DNA from: Isoetes taiwanensis
Taxonomy: Eukaryota; Streptophyta; Lycopodiopsida; Isoetales; Isoetaceae
Direction of reading: 5' to 3'
DNA: 64,000 bases
Assembly (NCBI GenBank): GCA_021234155.1
Contig: JAJEKV010000030.1
Span: 14,996,003 to 15,060,002, forward strand
The notes under the pieces were generated by a model that was not told the origin of the DNA, ran no database searches, and saw only the letters and a list, made by a program, of their open reading frames with translations. The position numbers were made by a program, and so were the translations under genes. Every line of letters begins with the position of its first letter. The stretch's first letter is position 1. Below are positions 9,500-21,533 of this stretch, in pieces.

Positions 9500-11870
9500 G
9501 GATTTCTTCTGCCGCCCAAACTTTCTTTCTGCACGGATTTCTTCTGCGCCATAGCCAAGTTCTCACCAGCACAGGGTTTCTTGAAGTATCTTTCATAAAT
9601 CTGTAGCTTCTGTAGCTTCTATATGTAAGTTAGCTTCTGTAGTTTCCGGAAGCATTTCGTTTGCAGTTTCACATCTATTCTGCAGTTAGATTGAAGCTTA
9701 GGCCATCTATTTACAGCGCTGTCTTTCTGAAAGATTCGATGCCGGAACAGAGCTTGCCGCCCAAAACAGAGTAAGGAACGTAATTCGCCCAACTGTGCAT
9801 TACGTCCGGGAAAGTTCCTTATCTCGGAAGATTCCCTCAGGAATATTCCCTCGGCGGCACTGCCAGACTCGGCGGCGCCCAAGCGAAATATTCGTTCAAA
9901 CAGAAATATGGCGCGAGTTACTCATCTGATTCACAGCCAGCAGAATGAATCTTGAATCGTCCTTCTTGAATAGCGCCTGTTTAGGGTTCATTCATAGTCG
10001 CCACGATTAACAACAGCGCCACAGTCCCGATCAGTAAGCATACAGAAGTTTGAAGCAAAATGCAAAAATGCTGGCAATAAACTTTCCATTTTTAGGTTCT
10101 TTCTGCATTTATGCTGCTACTGTCATTTTCTAACGTCTATCTATTTTTGTTGATGCTTAGTGTCTTCCAATAGAAAACCTGATTTTCGGTTGGCTTGGAA
10201 CAGTTCGATCTTCTATAGAATGAGGTTTTCAACCAGTTGATAGGGTTTCGGCATTTTTGGCGGTATGTTTCTTTTAGAGCAGGTGCCAGCATAATCAATT
10301 TATTGCGTTGGCTTTTACCTGTAGTTCAAGAGTTGAATGTCAAGTTGGCATTGTTTTATCTCAAGATATTTTGCTGTCTTCAAATAGAGAGCCATCCCTG
10401 CAAAATAAGATAGATGTTGCAGATGTGATCTCGCTAGTTATGGTGGTCTTATGGCCCTTCACTACAAGGTCTGGTCCCTCCTGATGTGATATCCAAAGAT
10501 TCAGTTGTATTGATCTGCAACAGGCTACACAAATGTGTTCCAGAACAAATCATTTGCATCATGCAAGTAAGTAGGTTAGCCAAAATGCATATATTACATC
10601 TGAATGAATGAAAAACCTGCAGAATATCACGATTATTTATTATTTATGTACTTACTGTTGTGTTGCAGATATAATGGCAGGGCAAGTGAGAAGCATTGAG
10701 AAAGTTCGCTTGGCTGCCATAAAAGCATATCTTTAAGGTGCTCTCAAATAATCTGTCTTCTTGCAGCTCAGATTTTTCAAAATGATTATAGATCTAGGTG
10801 AAAAGTGTTCTATCTTAGACCGTGTAGGTATGCTGTTTGTTTCTTGAGAAAATAAGACTAGATGTGATGTTGGTGTTGATGTAAAATACCATGCTCGTGA
10901 TATTTGGAGCCGGCCGAATCCGGCAGTGATTTGTAGAACAAACAGAAGTAGAGCAGCGGCGCCCAGGTTCTTCATCTCTTCTTGTGCTTCCTTTTTTCTG
11001 AGATTAGGTTTTATTATATCCCGTTTGAGTCATTTAATTTACTTTTTCTGCTGGATAATGCTGGAATATTTCTGACATTAGTGGTGCCATCCCACTATTC
11101 ATGCCTTTCGGTCTTTGTGTATGCCCCAAATGCACGTATTTGCTGGTCACACATACTACATTTTCTTGTCCTAGTCATGCTTTAAATGCACATCTGCCTC
11201 CGCACACCATCCACAACTTTGCTGGATATTGACGACAGACTTTTTGCCCCTAGGAAAATGTCAGTCTTTTCGTACAATGTGCCGTTTGCTGTCTGCTGCA
11301 TTTGGTCGCCTAGATATATAGTTGTTTATGCAATATTGCATGCTTGCCGCAATTGGGAATTAAAGACAGTTTATTAAGGGTGTTGTTCGTCCACGATTCT
11401 GATCTTTCTGATATTCTTAAGAATGGAAGATATTAAAGGCAGTAGAGCTGTCTCAAATGGTATGCTAATGCATGACTTTCTGGAGAAGTATCAGAGATGC
11501 TCATGTCACTTAAGCAGCAAGGCAATGGTCTGATCCTAATGGTCTGTTCAGATGCTCTCTCTACCTAAAACCCTATCTCAGAGAGAGCTATGCAGGCATC
11601 CAATAGAACCATAACCCATAGAACTGACTGTTTGTTCTCTGCAGTAATAATTATGACATTGTTGCTTTATGAAAGGAAGATGAATAGAACTTTTAGGAAT
11701 ATGAGCATAAAAGGATGTAGGGGAAGATAATTTAAAGGATACACACAGTACAGTTCCACATATAGGGGATGATTGGTCCTATATACCACAGTTTCTTGGC
11801 CTGGCCATGCTTCAAATGCACAAATCTGCTTCGTCACTGAATCCAGAACTTTGTGGGATATTGGCAACAG
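9500..11870. other. CACTA interior with exon-like fragments, no intact gene
   Basis: Several pieces look like former exons but no complete reading frame is present. On the plus strand near 10470-10565 an open stretch reads LVPPDVISKDSVVLICNRL and ends at ATGCAA|GTAAGT, a splice-donor-like junction; near 10668 a TTGCAG precedes another short open stretch. On the minus strand an ATG at 10975 starts a signal-peptide-like frame (MKNLGAAALLLFVLQITAG). I do not recognise the proteins. They could be captured host exons or remnants of older insertions. Confidence 0.3.
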
Positions 11871-11880
11871 ACTTTTTGCC

Positions 11881-13096
11881 TCTGGTCTGCCATAAGATGC
11901 CGATTTTTGATCTAAGAGATCACGGTAAGCTTTCTGCTTCTATCTCTTTGTTTTTGTAGAAGCCTCTGTTTGGTAGTTTTCTTACATCATTGTCATGTTG
12001 GATTGAAAATCCATAGGCACTATAATGGAGCTTTTCGCTTTTTGCTTCATATTTTTGCTCCATGATCCATATTTGATGTGGTGTGATGTGGTATACTGAA
12101 ATAGGAGCACAACCAGCTTTTGGAATAGTTGCCAAAGAAGCTCATTTTACAATTCAGAAGATGGCTCCTGGTTTTTGCACTTTTAGATTAGTGGCCAGTT
12201 ACATTGATAATGGACGGGTTGAGATATGTTATGCGAGCCCCAATTTGATAATGCCACGTGCATTTAATGAAAGGTAGCTTTCAGGAACTCTACGCTGGTA
12301 AGTTGTTTGTCGAATTGCAAAAGCCCATTGCTAACTAATTTCATTTCCTTGCAGGTAGTAAATTGTGTGCATGCAACTGTTTGAGTAGTAAGAAATCTAG
12401 GCTGTTCGAGTAGTAAGTGCCATGAAGCAAGGAAAGGTGCTTAAGCATTTGAAGGCAGATCACTTCTAACCCACATTTTAAGTTTTCTAGGCATGATTGT
12501 TGCTTCTTTGTCGACAAACATTGGCATTGATTTGGAATTCCCATTTTGCAAGGCGCCATTTGCAGGAATTATTGCAAAGGCCATTGGAATTACCGACCCT
12601 AGGCAAGTCACTGTAATTCCCTTTCAACAACCTTTGTCTCTGCCTTAAAAGCTGGTTGCACACCATTGTGCCTGTGAGGTTATCAAAGCTTTGCCATATC
12701 TTATCTATTATATTATAATAATCCGGTCTCACTTTCCGTTTTTTTTTTTGCCTATATCCAACACAGATCGTCTAAACATGGAGAACATATGATCTGGTCT
12801 GCCGTAAGATGCCGATTTTTGTTCTAAGAGGTCACGGTAAGCTTTCTGCTTCTATCTCTTTGTTTTTGTAGAAGCCTCTGTTTGGTAGTTTCCTTAAATC
12901 ATTGTCATGTTGGATTGAAAATCCATAGGCACTATAATGGGCTTTTCGCTTTTTGCTTCATATTTTTGCTCCATGATACATATTTGATGTGGTGTGATGT
13001 GGTATACTGAAATAGGAGCACAACCAGCTTCTGGAATAGTTGCCAAAGAAGCTCATCTTACAATCCTAAATCAGAAGACGACTCCTGGTTTTTGGT
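11881..13096 (+). repeat. Direct repeat pair of about 290 bp (11881-12177 and 12793-13096)
   Basis: Both copies begin TCTGGTCTGCC(A/G)TAAGATGC and run through GAAGCCTCTGTTTGGTAGTT to GCTCATTTTACAATTCAG, differing at scattered positions and by a small insertion in the second copy. They are about 915 bp apart. Copy 1 contains an open stretch with FGIVAKEAHFTIQKMAPGF; between the copies, 12493-12620 is open on the plus strand and reads NIGIDLEFPFCKAPFAGII. I do not recognise either peptide. Confidence 0.85.
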
Positions 13097-13520
13097 GAGG
13101 TCCAACCAGTTGGGAATGAACTTGATGAGATCCAATCAGTTGAGAATGAACTTGGTGAGACCCAACAAGTTGAGAATGGACATGGTGAGATTCAAGAAGA
13201 TGATTTCTGACCATGAAGGAGATAAGACCAAGTCTATTTTATTGAAGAGATTGAAGAAAAGAGGAGACTACTGGAGACAAACTGGAGAGTTTCATGGCTA
13301 ATGTGCCATAAGATGTTTTGGCTGCTCTTATGACGGAATTGGAGAGAAGGATTCGAGACATTCAGACTGTATGTTATGTTGATGATTCTATGAGGTAAGA
13401 GAAGAAGCTTTACAAATATAATTAATAGGACAAGAATGAAGAAGACAATGCAAGTCATGAAGGGAATGCAAATGATGAGGATCATGGAGATGAACCAACA
13501 AATAGAGAGGATTGACTTTG
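13092..13520 (+). pseudogene. Decayed Glu-rich repeat protein fragment
   Basis: From 13094 to about 13200 a 30-bp unit repeats about 3.5 times (GAGATCCAATCAGTTGAGAA and variants), coding in one frame for VENELGETQQVENGHGEI. Further on, another frame reads DVLAALMTELERRIRDIQ and ends in an acidic tail. Stops and shifts separate the parts. It may be a second CACTA-encoded protein, since it lies just inside the right subterminal region, but no family is recognised. Confidence 0.35.
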
Positions 13521-13689
13521 AGTTGCTTAATTTTATTATTTTGTTGACATTAAAATTAGTACTCTTGCCTTGGACCATTTTTTATGGCCATTTGGTATTT
13601 TGAAAATTCGTTAATGATCAAGCAATTTATTACTTTGACTCTTCATTTGCAATATATATTATCAAATATGTGTTACCAAAGCAAACTAT

Positions 13690-14440
13690 CTAGATATTTA
13701 TCCTTTTGACACAAGCCAAATGCACATATTGTCTCAAATTAGCTATTACTTAGACACAAAACTTGTCAGGCATTGTTATTGGTTTTTTATGGTAGATGGA
13801 ATATAGTTATCATGTCGTTACTAGCTTGCCTTCATGATGATGCTATGTTGTTAGTATAGGCTCTATTTGTCTATCATAATGTGGTCACAACACTAGTTAT
13901 TCCTTGGACACAAAACTGGTCACAAAACTTCTTACTAGTTGTCTTATTGTGGATAGGATTATAGGTGCTATTTTCTCACTACCTTGCCCATGATAATGAT
14001 GCTATGTTGTCATTATAGGCTTTATTTGTCTATCACAATGGGCTCATAATACTAGCTATTTTTTTCATGCAAAACTAGTCACAACATTTCTTATTGGTTG
14101 TCTTATTATAGATGTATTCTAGCTACTATTATTTCACTAGCTTGCTATAATGTTGATGTAATGTTGTTCGTACGGGCTATTATTTATTTATCACAATATT
14201 GTTAAAATACTGTCACAAGTTTGACATTCTTTAGACTACCATGTAGTTTCAAATTGATTTTGTATCAATATTATGTCATAAATTGAAGCCACAAGCTTGA
14301 CACAACATTTGACGCTATTGTGGCATGTTTGTGACAAATGAACACGACAAGTATAGTGTCAAGACTGTGACAATAATTGAGTTTTGAAAGGTTCTGTTTG
14401 TGTCAAGAAATTTGACGTTATACTAGACACTATAGGTACC
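13690..14440. repeat. Right subterminal repeat region of the CACTA element
   Basis: Words of the type GACACAA, TTTGTGTC and TGTCACAA recur every few tens of bases on both strands, interspersed with diverged copies of ATGATGCTATGTTGTTAGTA and TAGGCT(C/T)TATTTGTCTATC at about 13837, 13996 and 14145. Dense short subterminal repeats are the usual binding sites for CACTA transposase proteins. Confidence 0.55.
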
Positions 14441-14859
14441 CTTCTCTTGTACTACACCAATAATGATAACCAAAAAACAAGGATTCTCCCTTTACACTAT
14501 AGAGTCCGATAAGGTATTTGCACGAGCACATAATTATTAACCTGTTTGTCTCCGTGGAGAATAGAAATAAAAAAACGGTTCAACTCAATTCAATGTAGTG
14601 GTTGAATACCTTCGCTTTTTACAACTGAATATACAATAAATAGGATTTCTAACAATGCAAATACTTCTAAGCCAAATAGTTTGTATTTTCATAAGCACGG
14701 TCTCTATAGATGATAAAAAACAATACAATTCAACTCAATTCAATATATTGGGAATAGCTTTGCTTTTGGCAATAGAATATGCAAATACTTTCTCAAAGTT
14801 GCAAATTCTTCTATGTTGATGTTGTCCGTTGTTGACTGACTATTGAGTTTGAACCCAAT

Positions 14860-15092
14860 GCCATTTAGTCTAGTGGTAACACACTAGGTCTAGCAACTAT
14901 AGGTCTCGAGTTCGAGACTGCCCAGAATCGCACTCTGAACTGTTGGGTGTCAAAACCCACAGACGCAATGTAAAGTGGTTGGGGGCAGAGCCCAACCAAG
15001 CAATGTAGTGTGGTGTGTGGTCACATGTCCAGTTGGATGCTGCCTAGTGGCGTGACGTTAAAATACTATCTATCTATCTATCTATCTATCTT
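14860..15092 (+). mobile_element. tRNA-derived SINE with (TATC)n tail
   Basis: The head contains RNA polymerase III box A (TAGTCTAGTGG, 14866-14876) and, 32 bp on, box B (GAGTTCGAGAC, 14908-14918), as in tRNA genes. A unique body of about 140 bp follows and the element ends GTGACGTTAAAATAC then six TATC units. This is the organisation of a tRNA-derived SINE. It is not a functional tRNA, because no acceptor stem can be formed around the boxes. The tail type is the same as on the LINE at 977-5192, which suggests that LINE family or a relative mobilised it. Confidence 0.7.
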
Positions 15093-15479
15093 TGATCTTG
15101 CATTTGATTTTGCTGTTGACTTTGACCCAAAAAGTCTTGCTCCCTGGTAGTGTTTTGTCCATCATTATCCATATTGGGTGCAATGTTCTATCATCATCAA
15201 CCAAATTGGAGAGTCATCCAATTTTAAACCACAAAGAGTGAGGGACCTAGCAAAACTTTTTAAATCACAAGAGTGAGAGACCTAACAAAACTTTTCCCTC
15301 ATCCAAACTTTCTCATCGTCTATTTCAACTCCATTCCAGAATAATTCACATGGTAGTGAGAATTGAACCGCTCCCCACCTGCCCCCCTTCCTCCCTTCCC
15401 ATCTGCCAACCACTGAGTGCGAGCATTATTTATGCTTTATTTGCTTTCCTTAAGATTGTTGGGATTTCAAGGGCCGTAA

Positions 15480-16100
15480 CATTGGTTCCCCCTCCCATCC
15501 TTTTCCTCTTAGAACCCTTATAGACATGTCGATCCAAGTTACCTTCCCAAATTTCATGGACATGCACATAGATGGAAAACCCCACCTACTCTCACAACCA
15601 CAACCAATGCTGACCATCTATAGTTAATACCTGCTTCCTAAGCTTAGATATTAGAAAATGTGAGATCCTAAAGGACTGCAAAAATTTATGAGAGAAAAAT
15701 ATTAACCTGCTTCTCTTCCATACGATCCATGGCAGCCAAGCTTTACATAGATGAATCACTTGTTTTTTTAACGGATTCCACTTTGTTGGATAGAGTCCTA
15801 ATAAGATGTTTCTAACCAATGTAGACAACTCAAATAATTCCCGCAGATGCTTCCGTGTAGGCTACATATCTGAGCAATGTATAAAGCAACGCTCAATTGT
15901 CTTATCAATGCAATCGCTCAACCCCATATCTAGGTTATATTTACTATATGGTCTACTCTTGGAACTCCATAGATAATCTGCCCCACTAAAGTTTTCAAGT
16001 TTAGAGGGAGGGAATTCCTCCAAACATTTTTTTGCATCTGCACTACTTCTTGTGTTTCAATCTTGATAATCCACTTTGCCGATAGTTACAACACCTATGA
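15480..16100 (-). mobile_element. LINE 3' fragment with zf-RVT remnant
   Basis: The minus strand reads, with shifts, IHCSDM near 15880, then LRELFEL, VRNILLGLYPTKWNPLKK, HLCKAWLPWIVWKRSRLI and LRKQVLTIDGQHWLWL to about 15592. The block HLCKAWLxWxxWKRxR is the region just after the zf-RVT finger of plant L1-like LINEs, and the same block recurs in the LINEs at 35241-35830 and 42540-45330 (FHLASAWIIWSIWKRRN). Only the C-terminal end survives. Confidence 0.6.
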
Positions 16101-16509
16101 TGAAGCAAACACAAAATAAAGATTGAAGAAGCAACTCAACTAATTATTAGGCTAATTGTAAAAACACAATAAAAATCCTTAGATTCTGCTACACAATGAC
16201 TGCTGTGAAAAAATAGGGCAAAGCTCTTTTTAAGCGATTCCCACAAAAACGACAAAGAAAAAGTGCGTTTTTGAGGAAGGATTCAAGTTATCGGAGTGGC
16301 ATCATAGGGTACATTTATGTTTTTTTGAATCTTAAGGAAGATTTTCAACTCCACAATCATTTGAATGAAATGACCCATATACTGATGCAAATGCTAGTAA
16401 CTGAAGAAATCAAGTATCTAGCTTCCATAGAAGTATAACCCTGAAAGTATACTAATATTCATAGACATGAGGTATTTCTATTGACTTTGCTTCCTCTAAG
16501 AAAGATTGT

Positions 16510-18780
16510 TATGAGCTCCTATACTTTGACCTGTGGTGCCTAGCAGCAAGTTTGAAGTCTAATGTTGCATGAGGTGGCATTGCAAGAAGGGCTTCCTCCC
16601 AAAATCTTTTAGGTACATTGATAGCAACCAATAAGGTTCTAGCCATCTGAATAAATGACATGTTTGCACGCTCAACTTGGCCATTTGACTCAGGTGTTCC
16701 GGATGAAGATAATTGATGGGTGATTATTCCATGTTCAAAAGCCTTAGAGGTGAACTCTCCACCATTGTCTGATCGAAGGAGCTTTATCTGCTCTTCGATG
16801 ACTTTCTCAATGATCTTTGGAACAAAAGAAAGAGAAGCAAATTTTTTGTTTTAGCAAATAGAGAACTAAGCTAAAGCAGACACCTGCTACAATATCATAT
16901 TAGTTTAGGTCGGACAGTATGCGCACTAGATGAACCACAGAAAGGACAATTAAAGAAGCTATTCCTTTGAGAGTACTTAGATAATACAAATCTTGAAAGA
17001 TCATACAAGCAACAAAGCCAGCACAAGACATGGGATTAAAAGGACCACATGAAAGAGGAGCAATTGTAAGAGAGAGGTGCGAGCTTGTTGAGGATGTTAT
17101 TGTGCTGCATGTTGTATGTAATGCCCACCCCATGACACAGTTCACTTGACATCATAATCATGAACGTGTTGCTTTTATGTCAAACTCATTCATCATAACC
17201 TAAAGCAAATTCGAGGGAGATGTCTGTGGGATATATCGACACCAAAGAATTCTAACTTTAGAATTCTTATCCGACCGAAACCGACTGAGAATCGAAGATA
17301 AGTTGATTGAATAGAGGCTCAGGAGTTACCGGACTGCAGATTGCATTGATCTAATGCTGAGAAGAATAGGTTATTTTGACGCATAAACTGTAGCTACAGT
17401 GTTTGAGTTGATCTCTTAGCTATAGTAGTTTTTCGGCATTAATGACTATGATTTCATTGCATGGTTAAGTTGTTTTATTTTAATACTTGATAATTGCAAG
17501 GGATTAGTGACCATATTGTGGCTCCCTTGTTTGCTTGAATTTACTTGAGAAATTCATGCTTGATATCAAGTATACACTTGAGCATAGATCAATCTTAATA
17601 GCATTTGCCTTGACTTTAATATTTGCAAACCTTGAATATTTTATTAGGTTGTCAACTAGATTGTGAAGGTGAACATCTAGTAGGTTTAATTTCAACAGGC
17701 ACCAAGCAATAAAAAATATACAGAAAAGATGCAAAAAATTAGTGGAAATGTGTCAGCAAAGGTTGCATGTGATGGTGTAAAGATGCGTAGTTTTCCACGG
17801 ATCAATGCAGCCTTACCACCATTCTTTTGAATATCCTGGACCTTTTGTAAATCCTGGCATCTTGCCTTGGCATGGCTCTCCAATCCATCTACATGTCTAA
17901 ATTCAGAGATGGTATACACTTATGCAAATTGAGGTGAATTTTGCATGTACCATGGTCTTGCTTTGCAGATATGGCTTTGGTTGTGCAGAATATAGGTCTG
18001 CTAGTGGAAACTTTAGTAATGAAATGAGTACTATCAATAATATTTGGAACATGATAAAGATTTCCATGGCGCTTGCCAACAAACTAGAGTCTTCCATCAG
18101 CATCATATGTATGGTAGTGATCTGTCACAAATGGCAGTTTACAGCTAGCATCAGTTAATTTACTCCCAATGAGTAAATTTTTGGCAAGGAAGGCACCAAT
18201 ACAGAAAAGCAACTTTTGGACATGCTTCTAAAAGGAAAAATGAATTTTTACAACAGCAGCAGCAGCTCTCTGTACATGATTATCTTCCATTTTCAAAAAT
18301 TTGAGCTATGAGGAGAACTCATAAGCATGGAAGAAGGCTCCCTCAGGAGTCATATGACTCGTCGGATCTGAGCCTATATACCGCGCACTATTGGGAGTAA
18401 CATGCATACCAGCATTTATATTATATGAGACCATAAAACTATACTCTTCTGTCATAAAATTTTGTCTCTCTTCTGCAACTTGGACATATTGAATAACATT
18501 AGAGTTCTTCTTATTAGATTCCTTCTTAGAGATGGGTGCAGAAGCTTGACACTCAATGGCCAGATGTCTCGTGACTTGATATCGAAAACAAACAATTTTG
18601 CTTTGATCTAATCGCCCCTTCTGAGTGGAACTTCAACTTTGCCTTCTCGGGCTTGATCATCAGTAAATATAAGAGTGTCACTTACAGAAATAAGAATTTA
18701 CTGCTGCCGCAGAACTTCAGCCGGTCAATACCTTTATGAAAGGTATAATTGATACGGCACTAGCTTGGGGGCGTGGCTCA
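16510..18780 (-). mobile_element. Ty1/copia retrotransposon remnant (gag knuckle, protease, integrase)
   Basis: Read on the minus strand from 18680 to 16510 the domains come in copia order. About 18600: IVCFRYQVTRHLAIEC, a CCHC knuckle whose second Cys is Tyr. About 18380: YIGSDPTSHMTPEGAFF, the protease active-site region where DSGASxHM is usual. About 16850-16520: an open integrase segment with LLRSDNGGEFTSKAFE, SSSGTPESNGQVERAN and FWEEALLAMP. SDNGGEF and PESNGQVERAN are hallmark copia integrase motifs including the catalytic Asp and Glu. The integrase piece is open for about 100 codons although it lacks an early Met. Reverse transcriptase and RNase H were not seen. The element is defective. 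Confidence 0.8.
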
Positions 18781-19480
18781 GAGAAAAGATTTGCAGGAAC
18801 AAACACAGAGGCAAGGGTCTTTCATTAACTTTGATTGTATAGCCTTAGGCGTTTTTAAATTATAAATTACAATAGGGAACCATTGAAACGAAAAAGGGTC
18901 ATAAAGAAACCATTGAAATTTAAAGTAACCATTTAATAAAACAACGAATTAGTACAAATGTAAATGTGTTAACAAAAAAATAACAAACAAAAGGCAAACG
19001 CGACCTACGACAGACGGAATTGCCGGATCAGCTATTCTTTAGCTGAAAAAGGTCCGATATGGCCGAAATTAGTCTCTGAGGCCTTGTAGCAGACCGAATT
19101 GTTGAAAAATGCTATCGGAATTGGCTTAAGATGAAAAAGGTAAATCCAAAAATAGATCACAAACACCTTTTAGAATAGCATAAAAGAGATCGATCTGCAG
19201 AATTGTAGCAGCCGCAAGAGTCTAGCATGAGATAGAAGTCTGTTTACAGTAGATCTCTTGATAAATTGTGGTTAAATTAAGTGTTTCCCTTAGCTCTAGA
19301 GAATTCCAGAGAATCCCAGAGAGGCTATCCAGCTGGTTAGCAGACTCTCAGAATTGGGAGGAATTTGAGCTTAGACTTGCCGTGTTTGCAAATCAGAGCC
19401 CGGTTGGGTGGATAAGTTGTGCCGAGAGACTTGATCTGGAGTTCCAGGTCGATTGGATTAACCGTGTTTGTTAGTTTTGC
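18780..19480. other. Unassigned sequence, possibly LTR-derived
   Basis: Contains no convincing gene. Next to the copia gag end, the minus strand reads CTAGTGCCGTATCAATTATA, which loosely resembles the end of an LTR followed by a methionine-tRNA primer site, but the match is too poor to define LTR boundaries. Confidence 0.25.
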
Positions 19481-19489
19481 ACACTCTGA

Positions 19490-20912
19490 GCACGGAGGTG
19501 CGGGCGCCCATCTCATGCATCACATAATTCGGCACCTCATATATGCTGACGATGTAAACCTCCTGGGCACTCCAGAGGACATGCAACGTCACTTGGATGC
19601 TCTTGACACTTTTTGCCGATTCACTGGCATACAGATAACTTGGCCAAAACTAGGGTGCTGCTAGTTTCATCATCCCGTCAGCCAAGGCTTCCCTCATTCA
19701 CTTACCAGGGACAAGATGTAGAGGTAGCTCCGACCTACAAGTACTTGGAGATCGAGTTCTCTGGTACCACCCACTAGGATGCGGCCATCAGGTTGCGGGT
19801 CATGGCGGGTTGGAAAACACTATATGCCATGCAGAACAATAGCCACAAGGCAGAGTTGTATGCCTGGGGCCACCAGTCATATTTGTTTAGGGCTTTGTTT
19901 GAGCCGGTCCTCTTGTATGGGGCACAAGTATGGGGTCCGGTGATATCCCTCAACACCTGAATGACCTCGAGCAGGAGCAGAAAGCCTTCTTGGCACGAGC
20001 CCTTGCGGTAAAGTCCACAGTTCCATACCCGATCCTACTCCAAGAGATAGGTTTTCTACCCCTTCAACGAGCTGCATTGGAACGCCATATCATTTACTTC
20101 CAGAAGGTGGTCGCTATGGGTGATACACGTTTGCCCAATCTTGCTTTGGCCATGACGATGGGTCCCCAACGCCTGAAAGCCTGCTGGAAGGACAAGCAAG
20201 CTCAGTGGTTTTCACACTGGGGTGTACAGGCAAACAGATGCGTACAGGTACGGACAAAGAAAGATCACAAGGCACTTAAGCTGTACCTAGATGCTACTTT
20301 CCTTCGCAAGCTCTGGGATGCAGATGCGCTGACGCACGTTAAGCTGGCACACTATCAGCAGCAAGTCAATCCTAAGCTCACGAAAGGCCCACACCAGTAC
20401 TTGTACACCCATTTTCCCACGAAGAAGCGCAGACTTATAGCTTCCATTCGCACGGGTGCACATCTCTCCGCATTGAGACAGGACGTTGGGCTCGGGAAGC
20501 ACGGGAGGAAAGGCTGGCACCAGGGCGCCATTGAGGATGAATGTTATGCCCTCCAGATCTGCCCAGCGTTTGCCCATATCCGAGAGCGGTATGTTCGATT
20601 ACTAGTGCCTGGTCAACCGTTGCATGAGGTTATTGAATACGGCTTCAGTGGGTTTGTTGGAGTCATACCTCCAGGAGGTTATGGATGCACGGACTCAGTT
20701 GTATCCTCCTGGACAGTATTGAACTGTCCTATACAATTGTACAGCGTGCCAGCATACTTATTACTGCTAAGGTTTTTCCCTCGAAAACCGTTCGAGGCGG
20801 GGGTTTTTTAATCCTGACAGTAATACGCTTGCTGCTCTCTTTTTGTTTGGGTCCCATAGGCCAATTGGTCTCCCTGGACGATAAAAAATTTATTCTATTC
20901 TATTCTATTCCA
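19490..20912 (+). mobile_element. 5'-truncated LINE, RT C-terminal half with (TTCTA)n tail
   Basis: The element starts inside the reverse transcriptase: HLIYADDVNLLGTPED (catalytic YADD), then KYLEIEFSGT and LFEPVLLYGAQVWGP after frameshifts, and a 293-codon open frame (19930-20811) with FLPLQRAALERHIIYFQKV, the LINE C-terminal domain. The 3' UTR holds a GGTTTTTCCC...GGGTTTTTTAATCC hairpin and ends GGACGATAAAAAATTTA plus three TTCTA units. It differs from the LINE at 977-5192 in sequence and tail. Several stops make it dead. Confidence 0.82.
20762..20832 (+). other. Hairpin in LINE 3' UTR
   Basis: An outer stem TATTACTG/CAGTAATA and an inner stem CCTCGAA/TTCGAGG enclose the motifs GGTTTTTCCC and GGGTTTTTTAATCC. 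A structurally equivalent hairpin occurs at 61512-61575 with different stem bases. Confidence 0.6.
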
Positions 20913-20919
20913 AATTTGT

Positions 20920-21530
20920 GCAAACATAGCCCATTTGTAGGCTGAACATTAGGTTGGAAATATAGACTTGACTACCAAGCAGCTTAAGGGCTAGATGATG
21001 ATGGTATATATGCTAACACGACCGTTTCACTATTGTTCTTTTGAGACTTTTTCACTATTGTGATGCCACCATTATGTTCTAAATCATAAATTCAAAGAAC
21101 TCTGCAAAGGACCTATTTAATTTGTTCTTTAGGAATGACTTTTTCATTATTGTGATGTATTTAATTTGTAAATGACTGCCTTAGATACATGGACAAATGT
21201 GTGATATTTTCTAACAACGCTAATGCGATTTAGTTTTTTGATGGAGTTTTGGCTAATGGGCTTTCAAAGCCTGATAGGAGTTGATGAAGCAGGAAGAGGG
21301 ACACTTGCATAGTCCTTTGTTATTATTGCCAATTTGACATTGAGGATTCGTTTGACATTGCAGGTATGAAGGGACCTATGTAATAGGATTGGTCAATGGT
21401 CATTTGAACAACGGATATTGAAATGAAGGTGAAAATCAATAAAATTCTCTTGGATATCTTTTGATATTGTGCTTCAATGCATATTTGCATCTATTATGTG
21501 TTAATGCCTCTATGTGTTAATGTTTTTTAC
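20920..21530. other. AT-rich spacer, nothing recognised
   Basis: Short repeated phrases such as TTTTTCACTATTGTGATG and TTTTTCATTATTGTGATG occur near 21045-21150. No gene or element could be supported. Confidence 0.4.
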
Positions 21531-21533
21531 GGA

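Noticed and set aside
14865-14920. Functional tRNA gene
   Set aside because: Box A and box B are present, but no acceptor stem or plausible cloverleaf can be drawn, and the body continues into a SINE with a simple-repeat tail.
18780-18900. LTR boundary of the minus-strand copia remnant
   Set aside because: The primer-site-like match (GTGCCGTATCAA) is too weak and no TG...CA pair could be fixed.
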